DNA of 64,000 bases from CBDFHB01 sp965250115 (GTDB taxonomy: Bacteria; Acidobacteriota; Vicinamibacteria; Marinacidobacterales; SMYC01): assembly GCA_965250115.1 (NCBI GenBank), contig CBDFNJ010000002.1:2418001-2482000 (forward strand), read 5' to 3'. The position numbers were made by a program, and so were the translations under genes. The notes beneath the pieces were generated by a model. That model was not told where the DNA came from and searched no databases. It saw nothing but the letters and a program-made list of their open reading frames with translations. Each line of letters begins with the position of its first letter. Within the stretch, counting starts at the first letter, position 1. Of this stretch, positions 1 through 7,581 are shown piece by piece.

Positions 1-1539
1 ATCCTTGCGTATTTCGCCACTATCCTGGGGATAGGTTTGTTCTCTCGGGTGTCCAAGGACGTGACCGCCGAGGAATACTTCCTCAGTTCGCGTTCTCTGC
101 GGTGGCCGACCATCGCAATGTCGACCATCGCAACCAACATTCAGGCCGGCCATTTCATGGGCATGGCGGGCAGCGCGTATATCTACGGCCTGGCCCAAGC
201 CAATCTCGAAATCAATGCGATCTTTGGCATCGTCATCTGCGTCTTCTTCTTTGTGCCTCTTTTCATCCGAATGCGGGCGGTCACCATTACTCAGTTCTTT
301 GAGAGCAAGTTCGGGCCGGGTGTGGCCCTGGCCTACTCAACTCTCATGATCGCTCTGTATGGCATCCTCATGCTCGGCGGTGCTCTCTACTGGGCGGCTT
401 ACGCGGTCGAGACGTTGTTCGTCGGTCAGGTAGGTGTGCTTGGCGGCGACGTGCGCCTACGGCTGTTGATCATCATCATCGCTCTCGGGATGTTTTCGGC
501 GTTTTATACATATCTCGGGGGTTTGACCGCAGTCGTTCGCACGGATGTAGCGCAGCTGGTGCTGCTGCTTGTGGGAGGCGTCATCACCGTGGTCCTGGCA
601 ATCCAGCACCTCGGCGGTTGGGATCAACTCTGGGAGAAGACGCCCGATCTTATGCACCTGCATTTACCCGCGAACCACGACACATTGCCTTGGACCGCCA
701 TCATTGGCATGAACCTGCTCAACCTCAACTACTGGGGGGCCAATCAGGTGATCCTGCAGCGCGCCCTGGCGGCGAAGGACAAGCGGCATGCGCAGCTAGG
801 GCTTCTCGTCGGTGGGGTCATGAAATACGTCATGGCCATCATCGTGATCGTTCCTGGGATTGCACTAGCGGGCATGCTGCTGGATCAACCCCTGAAAGAT
901 CCCGATGCGGCCTATGCAACTCTGGTCAACATGTTGCTCCCCTCGGGTCTCCGAGGCTTGATCCTATGCGGCCTGTTCGCATCCCTGATGAGCACCGTCG
1001 ACTCCATTTTTAACTCCATTTCGACCATGTGGTCCATCGATATTTATAAACGTCATCTGCGTCCCGATGCGTCTGACGCCGATATCGTTCGCGCGGGCAA
1101 ACGGGCCATCATTGCAACGCTGATCACGGGGGTGGGCTTCGCCTTTGTCATGGTGCTGGTCAAATACAGCAATCCCGACACAGCATTCACCCACTGGTTC
1201 AACCAAGCGACGTACTTCATCAAGAATGGGTTCGTGCTGCTGATTCTCTCCGCCGCATTCCTCTACCAACCGAGTCGACGTCTGGTATTGGCCGGGTTGC
1301 TGGCCTCTGTGCCACTGACAGCGCTGTTCACCTGGGGCTTCGCAGACATGAACTACTTCGTTAGCTCTGGCTGGGTTATTCTTCTGAGCTTCGGCGTTGT
1401 CGCGTTGCCTGCGGCGATTGCCTCGCGCGGCAAGCGCTTGGTACCCGAGGGTCTGATCGACCTGTCCGACCGCACCGTGAACCGCTTTGGAGCGATTCTA
1501 TTGGGGTCCTTGGTACTCGTACACATCGTTCTGTCGTAA
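1..1539 (+). CDS. Sodium/solute symporter (SSS family), 5' end outside the window
   Basis: The reading frame is open from base 1, so the first codons lie upstream of the window and the start at 37 is only the first start codon inside it. The protein is strongly hydrophobic with about eleven to twelve predicted membrane spans. It carries family-typical stretches such as AEEYFLSSRSL near the N-terminus and LFASLMSTVDSIFNS in the middle, the region that in SSS/SLC5 transporters holds sodium-binding Ser/Thr residues. It should import a small solute (sugar, amino acid or similar) with Na+ across the inner membrane; the substrate cannot be read from the sequence. No partner gene is visible downstream, where mobile DNA begins. 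Confidence 0.88.
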   Translation: MLAYFATILGIGLFSRVSKDVTAEEYFLSSRSLRWPTIAMSTIATNIQAGHFMGMAGSAYIYGLAQANLEINAIFGIVICVFFFVPLFIRMRAVTITQFFESKFGPGVALAYSTLMIALYGILMLGGALYWAAYAVETLFVGQVGVLGGDVRLRLLIIIIALGMFSAFYTYLGGLTAVVRTDVAQLVLLLVGGVITVVLAIQHLGGWDQLWEKTPDLMHLHLPANHDTLPWTAIIGMNLLNLNYWGANQVILQRALAAKDKRHAQLGLLVGGVMKYVMAIIVIVPGIALAGMLLDQPLKDPDAAYATLVNMLLPSGLRGLILCGLFASLMSTVDSIFNSISTMWSIDIYKRHLRPDASDADIVRAGKRAIIATLITGVGFAFVMVLVKYSNPDTAFTHWFNQATYFIKNGFVLLILSAAFLYQPSRRLVLAGLLASVPLTALFTWGFADMNYFVSSGWVILLSFGVVALPAAIASRGKRLVPEGLIDLSDRTVNRFGAILLGSLVLVHIVLS

Positions 1540-1596
1540 GCACTCCCCTTGACACAGATAGGAGATTCTCCCTGGACACTGGAAACCACGAGTGTG

Positions 1597-1660
1597 GCAT
1601 CTCGCCGTGGCGGTGAATTTCGGCGGGTGAAATTCTACGCTTCAGCGGGGAATTCCGAGC
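1597..1660. mobile_element. Possible IS21-type terminal repeat relic
   Basis: Between the symporter and the first IS3 there are two close copies of a motif like GGTGAATTTCG / GGTGAAATTCT. Repeated motifs of this kind are usual at IS21-family ends. No istA or istB coding sequence follows, so this would be only an end fragment. Weak call. Confidence 0.25.
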
Positions 1661-1714
1661 CCTCTGAACCGCCCCGGGTTTCCCGGAGACTCCAACTCTT
1701 GAGAGGATGGAGTC

Positions 1715-2035
1715 ATGACAAGACGAAGCAGGTATTCACCGGAGATGAAAGAGCGCGCAGTGCGGATGGTTTTCGACCAGCAGGCTCAGCACGAATCCCA
1801 GTGGTCAGCGATCTCATCGATTGCGTCGAAGATTGACTGTACGCGGGAAACGCTACGCACGTGGGTGCGGCGAGCAGAGCGTGATGCTGGGAAACGAGCG
1901 GGACTGACGACGGACGAGCGTCAGCGGCTGAAGGAGCTTGAGCGAGAGAACCGTGAGCTAAAGCGGGCGAACGAGATCCTTCGCAAGGCGTCGGCGTTTT
2001 TCGCCCAGGCGGAGCTCGACCGCCGACCGAGGTGA
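1715..2035 (+). CDS. IS3-family transposase OrfA
   Basis: The 106-residue protein has an N-terminal helix-turn-helix of the transposase_8 type (RRSRYSPEMKERAVRM...) and a C-terminal leucine-zipper-like coiled coil (KELERENRELKRANEILRKA). In IS3 elements OrfA binds the terminal repeats and is also the N-terminal part of the OrfAB fusion transposase made by frameshifting. The start at 1715 follows GAGAGGATGG. The stop overlaps the OrfB start by 4 bp, so OrfB could be made by coupling or frameshift; no obvious A-rich slippery run was seen at the junction. Confidence 0.92.
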   Translation: MTRRSRYSPEMKERAVRMVFDQQAQHESQWSAISSIASKIDCTRETLRTWVRRAERDAGKRAGLTTDERQRLKELERENRELKRANEILRKASAFFAQAELDRRPR

Positions 2036-2949
2036 ATGTGTTGTTCGTGGACGCGAACCGTGAAAATTACGGGGTCGAGCCGATCTGCCGGATGCTTCCG
2101 ATCGCCCCGTCGACCTATTACGAGCAGAAAGCGAGAGAGAAGGACCCAAGCCGCCTGCCAGCGAGAGCGAAGCGCGACGTCCAACTCCGCGGCGAGATTC
2201 GTCGTGTACGGCAAGAGAACTTTGACGTGTATGGCGTGCGCAAGGTCTGGCGTCAGCTTCGCCGTGAGGGCCGCGACGTGGCTCGATGCACGGTGGCCCG
2301 TCTGATGCGTGAAATGGGTCTCCAGGGCGCGGTCCGTGGACGTCGATTCAAGACGACGAAGCCGGATTCGAGCGGCGCTCGCCCGATGGACCTCGTGGAG
2401 CGCGACTTCAACGCCACACGCCCGAACGAGCTCTGGGTCTCGGACCTGACCTACATTGCCACGTGGCGCGGCTTCGTGTATGTCGCCTTCGTCATCGACG
2501 TCTTCGCTCGACTCATCGTCGGTTGGCGAGCGACGACATCGTTGACTGCCGGCATCGCTCTCGATGCGTTGGAGCAGGCGCTGCACGAGCGCCGACTAAA
2601 CCCAGAAGATCCATTGGTGCATCACAGCGATCGCGGCGTGCAGTACGTCTCGACCCGTTACACCGAGCGGCTCGCCGAGGCGGGTATTGAGCCGTCCGTC
2701 GGCAGCCGAGGCGACTCTTACGATAACGCTTTGGCTGAATCCATCATCGGCCTCTACAAGACCGAGGTGATCCGTCGACGTGGGCCCTGGCGTGGTCTCG
2801 AAGACGTTGAGTTCGCCACCCTCGAGTGGGTGCATTGGTACAACACGCAACGACTCTTGGAGCCGATCGGAAATGTCTCCCCCGTCGAGTACGAGATGAA
2901 CCACTATCGGTCGCAGGAAGGCTCGCTAGAGATGGCGAGACTCAACTAA
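2032..2949 (+). CDS. IS3-family transposase OrfB (DDE integrase domain)
   Basis: The 305-residue retroviral-type integrase carries all three catalytic acids in the expected contexts: Asp138 (WVSDLTYIA), Asp200 (HHSDRGVQY) and Glu236 (SYDNALAESI). An HTH_21-like N-terminal region (YGVRKVWRQLRREG) precedes the catalytic core. It cuts and joins the element ends together with OrfA. The GTG start at 2032 overlaps the OrfA stop. Full length and undamaged, unlike most transposase genes here. Confidence 0.93.
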   Translation: MNVLFVDANRENYGVEPICRMLPIAPSTYYEQKAREKDPSRLPARAKRDVQLRGEIRRVRQENFDVYGVRKVWRQLRREGRDVARCTVARLMREMGLQGAVRGRRFKTTKPDSSGARPMDLVERDFNATRPNELWVSDLTYIATWRGFVYVAFVIDVFARLIVGWRATTSLTAGIALDALEQALHERRLNPEDPLVHHSDRGVQYVSTRYTERLAEAGIEPSVGSRGDSYDNALAESIIGLYKTEVIRRRGPWRGLEDVEFATLEWVHWYNTQRLLEPIGNVSPVEYEMNHYRSQEGSLEMARLN

Positions 2950-2982
2950 AACAGTCTCCGGAAAACCCGGGGCGGTTCACCT

Positions 2983-3021
2983 CTGACTTTGCCCGTCTTT
3001 CTGGCGGGTTGTGGTCGGTTC
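2983..3021 (+). repeat. 39-bp dispersed repeat, copy 1
   Basis: Begins CTGACTTTGCCCGTCTT and recurs at 3865-3903 with two mismatches. It sits just outside the IS3 target duplication and upstream of the tRNA-Phe fragment. Function unknown; it may be part of a lost integrative element or an IS end. Confidence 0.7.
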
Positions 3022-3101
3022 CGCGTTTCTAGAGGCTCGCAAACGGAAGGAAACAAACCGAAACCGACCAGAAGCGGCCAGCAGAGACCACATGCGCAAG
3101 C

Positions 3102-3147
3102 CCTGAAAATCCTTGCGTCGCCAGTTCAAGTCTGGCCCCCGGCACCA
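3102..3147 (+). pseudogene. 3' half of tRNA-Phe (integration-site scar)
   Basis: The 46 nt match the 3' half of a bacterial tRNA-Phe(GAA): the anticodon loop region CTGAAAATCC, a perfect T-arm (GCCAG-TTCAAGT-CTGGC), the 3' acceptor strand CCCCGGC, discriminator A and encoded CCA. No matching 5' half (expected acceptor GCCGGGG) lies upstream, so it is not a functional tRNA. A tRNA 3' half beginning at the anticodon stem-loop is the classic core of an att site left by a tyrosine-integrase element. A similar tRNA-Pro half lies at 10444-10489. Confidence 0.72.
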
Positions 3148-3273
3148 CCCGAGATCAAATCAAGTCAACCCTTCACGGTGAAGAGCTAGGTTTGCGCGGT
3201 TGTGCCCAAGTTTTGCCTCTTCTCCAGATAGTCCGAAGGGCTGCTCCAACCCGATCCGTCTTCATCAACACTT

Positions 3274-3501
3274 CTAGTCGTCCTTCACCCGAAGCTCGGG
3301 AGGGAGGCCGATCCCCTCGAAGTCGAAATTCCCGCGATTCAACTCTTCCATTTCGCGTCGTCGCGCTTCTTCGAAGAGCGGATGGCTTTTTTCTTCATAG
3401 CGACAGACGTGACAAATTCGCTCTCCGTTAAAGGAGCTTCCGAAGATTTCAGCAGCCTCATGCCCGCAACGCTCACACTTCGGAGTGAATGTCATAGCCA
3501 T
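3274..3501 (-). CDS. Small CxxC/CxxC zinc-ribbon-like protein, function unknown
   Basis: The 75-residue protein has two Cys pairs (CERCGHEA at 9-12 and CHVCRYEE at 30-33), which probably bind one zinc ion. It ends in a charged helix and a conserved-looking tail (GNFDFEGIGLPPEL). The tail reads as a genuine conserved motif rather than a random ORF. There is no signal peptide, so it is probably cytosolic. No operon partner survives because it is flanked by mobile DNA remnants. Confidence 0.7.
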   Translation of the reverse strand: MAMTFTPKCERCGHEAAEIFGSSFNGERICHVCRYEEKSHPLFEEARRREMEELNRGNFDFEGIGLPPELRVKDD

Positions 3502-3559
3502 CCCTTGGCGCTAGTCAATGGGCGGAATCCTCTGATGCTTGCCATCCAGCAGAACAGCA

Positions 3560-3703
3560 TCAACTGTGCTCGTGCTTCTCGTCCAGGTAGTCGGACAGCG
3601 ACTCCACAGGCTTCGCCCGCCGCCCAAGGCCAAGCGGCGCCATGTAGCGGGCGAGGCTGTCGGCGAGCTGCTGGCGCTCGTACACGACAGGGAAGAGCTG
3701 CAT
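3560..3703 (-). CDS. Short ORF (47 aa), possibly a C-terminal or domain remnant
   Basis: ATG at 3703-3701 and TGA at 3562-3560 give a 47-residue peptide ending DYLDEKHEHS, with a plausible amphipathic helix (RQQLADSLARYMAPLGL). It lies between the zinc-ribbon gene and a repeat. I do not recognise it; it may be a remnant of a longer gene. Confidence 0.3.
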   Translation of the reverse strand: MQLFPVVYERQQLADSLARYMAPLGLGRRAKPVESLSDYLDEKHEHS

Positions 3704-3864
3704 TCTAGGTCCCTATGATATTGGCATTATCTTCGCGTGAACAAGAGGGAGTTGAACAGCTTTGAGGGGAGTTGGTACGACGCGATTGTACTTGGCGAAC
3801 CCGAGTGCATCAGCGCAGATAGCTCTCCACGCCAATGCCGGACTCCGAGTCGTCTGACTTTGTC

Positions 3865-3903
3865 CTGACTTTGCCCGTCTTGCTGGCGGGATGTGGTCGG
3901 TTC
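3865..3903 (+). repeat. 39-bp dispersed repeat, copy 2
   Basis: Partner of 2983-3021 with two mismatches. It is followed after about 60 bp by a long perfect hairpin at 3962-3998. Confidence 0.7.
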
Positions 3904-3961
3904 TGGTCGTTTCCGCCTTCTTCTCGGTGCAGACCGGCAAAAGCCTCTATGCTCTTCCGGT

Positions 3962-3998
3962 GGGCGCATTTCGTTCCAGCTTGGCACGAAATGCGCCC
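3962..3998. other. Long perfect inverted repeat (13-bp stem)
   Basis: GGGCGCATTTCGT (3962-3974) pairs perfectly with ACGAAATGCGCCC (3986-3998). The 11-nt loop itself contains CCA/TGG that can extend the fold. No T-run follows, so it is not a standard terminator; it may be a protein-binding palindrome or a mobile-element end structure. The rest of 3502-4119 holds only the short ORF and repeat listed. Confidence 0.55.
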
Positions 3999-4119
3999 CG
4001 GGGCCGACGGAACGGCTTGAAATTGACTAATGTTTTCTTCTGGCAGTATTCTTGCCCGGTGAAGACGGGTTTCTGAACAATCTGTCGGTCTGCAACATGG
4101 CAGGAGTCTACAGGTAAGA

Positions 4120-5094
4120 ATGAGAGAACCTAAAGGAAATCTTGGTACGGTATTGGCTTCTGGGACATTTGGCCGTGTCTTGGAGCCGGTGCGCTTCCAG
4201 CGGGCGGAGCTGTCGCGTCCTGTGCGGGTGAAGGCGGTGGGCCTAGCCGTCGTGGGGCTCTCCCTCTTGCTTCTGCACGGCTGTGGGGGGGGGAACATTG
4301 CGCGCACCGAAGAGCCCGGCGAGACCACAACTTCGGCGACCACTGCGGTGGGAACAACCGCCCCGACCACTCCGGCACCGGGTGAGCCGACTATCATCAT
4401 CGATGCAAGCGCACCAGCAGCGTGGGTGGAGGACTTCAACGGTGTGATGGAAAACTTGAAGCCCCTGCTAGCCCCAAGTCGTCCGAAGCCTCTGACAATC
4501 CGAGCTTGGCTCGACACGGTTGCGCCTCCAGCAGGTTTCCAGAACGGGCAGTATCTCACAAGCAAAGATGGCGAGTTGGTTATCGCACTAGAGATCAGTT
4601 CATTTGAAATTGAGCATCAGCATGCACACCGCCTGTCAGTTATAGCCCACGAGTATTTCCACTGGTATCAGCACTCGGCTCACTCAGGGGATAGGTTTAG
4701 CTGCCAGTGTAAATGGATGATCGAAGGAGCAGCCGCGGCATTTGAATCGATGTACCTTGCTGAATATCACGATATCAATACTTATTTTGAGGATGCTCAG
4801 CTGCGACATATTCCGTCTGGAGATCCCAACCCAGCTGAGTATGAACTTTACAGCACCTCGGAGACGAATTACGGATATTCGGTATACATGATGCTCATTC
4901 TTGCCCATCACACCTCATTTCAGAAAGTCTTTGTGGATTTCTGGGAACAGGCGCCTCAAAGTGCGAATTGGAAAGATATATTCTCGGCCACCTTCGGCAT
5001 GTCTGTCGATGCCTTTTACGACATTGTGAGAACAAAGCCAGACAAAAGTAGTCTTATTCCCTCTCAAGGCACACTGCTCACCGTTCAGTTCTGA
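4120..5094 (+). CDS. Lipoprotein with HExxH zinc-metalloprotease-like domain
   Basis: The 324-residue protein has a hydrophobic signal segment (about 39-54) ending in a lipobox-like LLHGC with Cys55, so it is probably a lipoprotein. The upstream 35 residues are unusual for a signal peptide, and a GTG start near 4219 may be the true one. A Thr/Pro-rich linker (about 65-90) follows. The C-terminal domain carries HEYFH (His177, Glu178, His181) and, about 20 residues on, MIEGAAAAFES with Glu202 in the place of a third zinc ligand, as in gluzincin peptidases. The probable role is a cell-envelope peptidase. No recognisable neighbours. Confidence 0.68.
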   Translation: MREPKGNLGTVLASGTFGRVLEPVRFQRAELSRPVRVKAVGLAVVGLSLLLLHGCGGGNIARTEEPGETTTSATTAVGTTAPTTPAPGEPTIIIDASAPAAWVEDFNGVMENLKPLLAPSRPKPLTIRAWLDTVAPPAGFQNGQYLTSKDGELVIALEISSFEIEHQHAHRLSVIAHEYFHWYQHSAHSGDRFSCQCKWMIEGAAAAFESMYLAEYHDINTYFEDAQLRHIPSGDPNPAEYELYSTSETNYGYSVYMMLILAHHTSFQKVFVDFWEQAPQSANWKDIFSATFGMSVDAFYDIVRTKPDKSSLIPSQGTLLTVQF

Positions 5095-5403
5095 CCCGTC
5101 GAAAACGAGGTCCGAGTAAGAAATTCTTGACCGCGGCATCTTGGCGCGCGCGGGTGTACGGAGCGCGCGCCGAGAGCGCGAGATGATTCTGTCATCTACG
5201 TTGAGCGACCTCCTGCTCCAGAAAACCGCGTTTCGCCGAGGACGTTGGAATCGCGCTGTTCACCTGCGTGCGATCAACGGGCGGCGTTTTACCACCATCG
5301 ACAATTTGGGATCCGTCCCGCTTCCCGTGGAAATAAGAATGGCGTAACCTCCGGTTAAACAAAACGAAACCGCGCCTGTAAAGGCGAGGAGGAGGATTAC
5401 GCC

Positions 5404-5808
5404 ATCAAGAAGCCTACCACCATATCGAAGGAGTCTGTAAGCGAGTATCGGGAGTTCGTCCAACTTCGGCTGCGTAAGCGGGTACTGGAGGCAATCGAGG
5501 TCGTGCTCGAGGAAGAAGTCAACCAAGCGCCGGCCGTCGTCCGAAGCCTAGAGGAGGCCGGCAATCAGCTGCTGACCTTCTATGAATTCCCTCGTGCCAT
5601 GTGGAAATCGATTCGAACGACCAATGCTCTGGAGAATCTCAACCGCGAGTTTCGACGCCGGACGAAAACCCAAGCGTCGTTCTCCAGCGAGGAGTCCGCG
5701 GTCGCTTTGCTGTTTGGGCTTATCGCCTCTGGCCAGATTCAACTACGACGCATCGACGGCTACCAACGTCTGAGCGAGGTTCTCGAACACGCGGAGGTTG
5801 CCGCCTGA
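5404..5808 (+). pseudogene. IS256-A transposase, lost start codon and 804-bp in-frame deletion
   Basis: The frame begins with ATC where the intact copies have ATG. After about 40 N-terminal residues it jumps across the catalytic core to the C-terminal PAVVRSLEEAG region and continues to the normal stop. The aspartates of the mutator-type transposase are gone, so it cannot be active. It ends in the family-typical NALENLNREFRRRTKTQ segment. Confidence 0.85.
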
Positions 5809-5829
5809 TATGATATCCTGCTGACGGAG

Positions 5830-7289
5830 GGGGGTGTCCCGGCCGCTGTTGAATTTGGTCGGGTAGCGGCGGCACCTGTGAATACTCTTAGGCAGCAACC
5901 TCATCGCTGTCAAGAGATTTCTGTTTGCTTCTAAGCGCGTGAACGAGAGCGCCCATATGGCGATAGCCTTTGATACGGTGAAACTTTTTCTCCGCCGTGA
6001 CGACGCCGAGAGCGGTCCATCGGCGAATCATGGAAGGACTCTTCCACCGCTTGACGTTTCTCGAGACTCTGCGGATGGTGCCGTTGAGATTCTCGATGGC
6101 GTTTGTCGTGGCCAGAGATTTGCGAAGCAACTCGGGTAGAGCGAGCTTCACAACCGTGAGGGTCTCTTCCATCCCTTCTCGAAGGCTTCCGGCAGCTTCG
6201 TCGTAGCCGTTTCGCTCGAGCCACGACACCAATGCCTGAAGTCGCTTGCGCGCCTTGTCGACACTCTTGCATTTGTACGCTTCCTTCATTGTCTGGAGCA
6301 CGTAGGCGTGACGGGACTTGGGAAGGTACGAGCGTAGATTTCGGAGTTTGTGGAGCTGGCATCTTTGGATAACCGCGAGATCCCCCAAAACGTCGACGAG
6401 TGCTTTGCGGATCCCTTTGCCTCCGTCCACTACGCAGAGAATCGATTCGTCGATCCGCAATCCCCGCTCGAGAAGGTTCTGCAACATCGCGGTGCACACC
6501 CGAGAGTTCTCCGTCGAGCCCAGCCATATACCCAAGGGCACCTTCGTTCCATCTATTGTGATACCGAGAGTTACGACGACGGTCTGTCCGGCCACCTCAA
6601 GGCCATCCATCATTAGTGCCGCAAGCTCGAACTCCTCTAGCCTCCGAGATAGGTATTCCTCGAGCTTCTTAGTCGTCTGGCTCACGAGGTGACGGCTGGC
6701 GGCACTCTTGCTCGTGCCACGAGACTTCAACTTCGCCGAGGGTTTGTCCAGACTCGATTCGTAATTTAGGGTCGATACCCCCACCAAGATCTGGTTCAGC
6801 ACTCGCTCCGGAAGCGGGTCTTCTTCGCGGAAGGCTTCGAAGTGTGGAAGCGACGCCTCCTCGCCCGACTTCGAACGAACTCGAGGTCGCGACACTTGGA
6901 TTCGACGACCGCCGAAGCTCAGCTCCCCATCCGTGCTCCCCCAGTGGTTATGAGTTCGCTCCTTCTCGTGCTTGCCCTTCGGCCCCGCGATCTTCTCCGC
7001 GTCCTCTCTCAGGAGTAGGTGCAATGCGGTCAGTCCTTGCTCGTACACCCATTCCGTCAGGTCCGCCTTCGTGGCCGCGATCCCAGCTATCATCGGTAGC
7101 AGTATCTGACCGACTTGGCCAACTACCTTGCCCGTAGGCGAGTGCGTTTGCTTTCTTACTGGCTTCTTTGATTTCCTTGGCATGGTGGCTCCTTGTCCCC
7201 CTTTGGAGACGGTTGGTTTGGCAGACCTATTCTTAGGCCGGCCAAGGAGCCGCCGCTACCCCAAATTCAACATCCGGCGGGACATCCCC
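5830..7289 (-). mobile_element. IS256-B copy 1 (1460 bp)
   Basis: The ends match the other three B copies (GGGGATGTCCCG consensus; here GGGGGTGTCCCG on the left). It is flanked by the perfect 8-bp direct repeat TGACGGAG (5822-5829 and 7290-7297), an IS256-family duplication length. It lies inside the right end of IS256-A copy a. Its protein differs from copies 2-4 at a few residues (for example STLNYE versus STRNYE), so it is the most distinct of the four. Confidence 0.95.
5888..7183 (-). CDS. IS256-family transposase (type B), copy 1
   Basis: Full-length 431-residue mutator-type transposase. Two catalytic-aspartate contexts are visible (ALMMDGLEVAG and ILCVVDGGKGI), and the C-terminal TTNAIENLNGTIRR motif carries the Glu. 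It begins MPRKSKKPVRKQ after a GGACAAGGAG ribosome-binding site. It catalyses cut-and-circularise transposition of the element. No internal stops, so it is presumably functional and can act on the other three copies. Confidence 0.95.
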   Translation of the reverse strand: MPRKSKKPVRKQTHSPTGKVVGQVGQILLPMIAGIAATKADLTEWVYEQGLTALHLLLREDAEKIAGPKGKHEKERTHNHWGSTDGELSFGGRRIQVSRPRVRSKSGEEASLPHFEAFREEDPLPERVLNQILVGVSTLNYESSLDKPSAKLKSRGTSKSAASRHLVSQTTKKLEEYLSRRLEEFELAALMMDGLEVAGQTVVVTLGITIDGTKVPLGIWLGSTENSRVCTAMLQNLLERGLRIDESILCVVDGGKGIRKALVDVLGDLAVIQRCQLHKLRNLRSYLPKSRHAYVLQTMKEAYKCKSVDKARKRLQALVSWLERNGYDEAAGSLREGMEETLTVVKLALPELLRKSLATTNAIENLNGTIRRVSRNVKRWKSPSMIRRWTALGVVTAEKKFHRIKGYRHMGALVHALRSKQKSLDSDEVAA

Positions 7290-7339
7290 TGACGGAGTGG
7301 AGGGCGCCGTTCGTTTTCCACGAACCTCGGGACACATCC

Positions 7340-7581
7340 CACTAACGCCCTATATGCCCATTCGTTGAGGATCCGCGTGTAGTTACCCCAGGCGGCAGAC
7401 TTGCGATGCGATTCCTCCGCTTGGGGTGCCTGCTCAAAATGCAAATGCCGCAGTCTCTCGATCGAATCGGAAGCCATTCGAGTAGTTGCGTAAGGTGAGC
7501 CTATTTCTACGATCACCGCGAGCAACAGAAGTAGCCACCCGAGGATGAGATAGCCTATCGTCCACGGTGCTGAAGCCAGAA
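7340..7581 (-). pseudogene. Membrane-protein fragment between two insertion sequences
   Basis: An open frame on the minus strand reads through one membrane segment (TIGYLILGWLLLLLAVIVEIG) and a soluble tail ending WAYRALVG. It runs into IS sequence at both ends, so both termini are lost. I do not recognise the family. It is probably what remains of a host gene trapped between IS256-A and IS256-C. Confidence 0.35.

Larger units (their letters stand above)
1665..2979 (+). mobile_element. IS3-family insertion sequence, complete (1315 bp)
   Basis: The 27-bp terminal inverted repeats at 1665-1691 and 2953-2979 differ at one position and have TGA...TCA ends. They are flanked by the 4-bp direct repeat CCTC (1661-1664 and 2980-2983), a target duplication size known in IS3-family groups. 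The element holds orfA and orfB with a 4-bp overlap. Both ORFs are open and the ends are intact, so this copy could be functional. Confidence 0.93.
5309..7339 (+). mobile_element. IS256-A copy a: internally deleted and invaded by IS256-B
   Basis: The left end GGATCCGTCCCGC at 5309 and the right end GACACATCC at 7331-7339 match the complete A copy at 23057-24423. Compared with that copy, 804 bp (268 codons, in frame) are missing between two GCGC tetranucleotides, and the IS256-B element at 5830-7289 sits near the right end. No target duplication is seen around the outer ends (ACAATTTG versus CACTAACG), so a flank has been rearranged. The 5095-5308 stretch upstream holds no clear gene. Confidence 0.85.
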
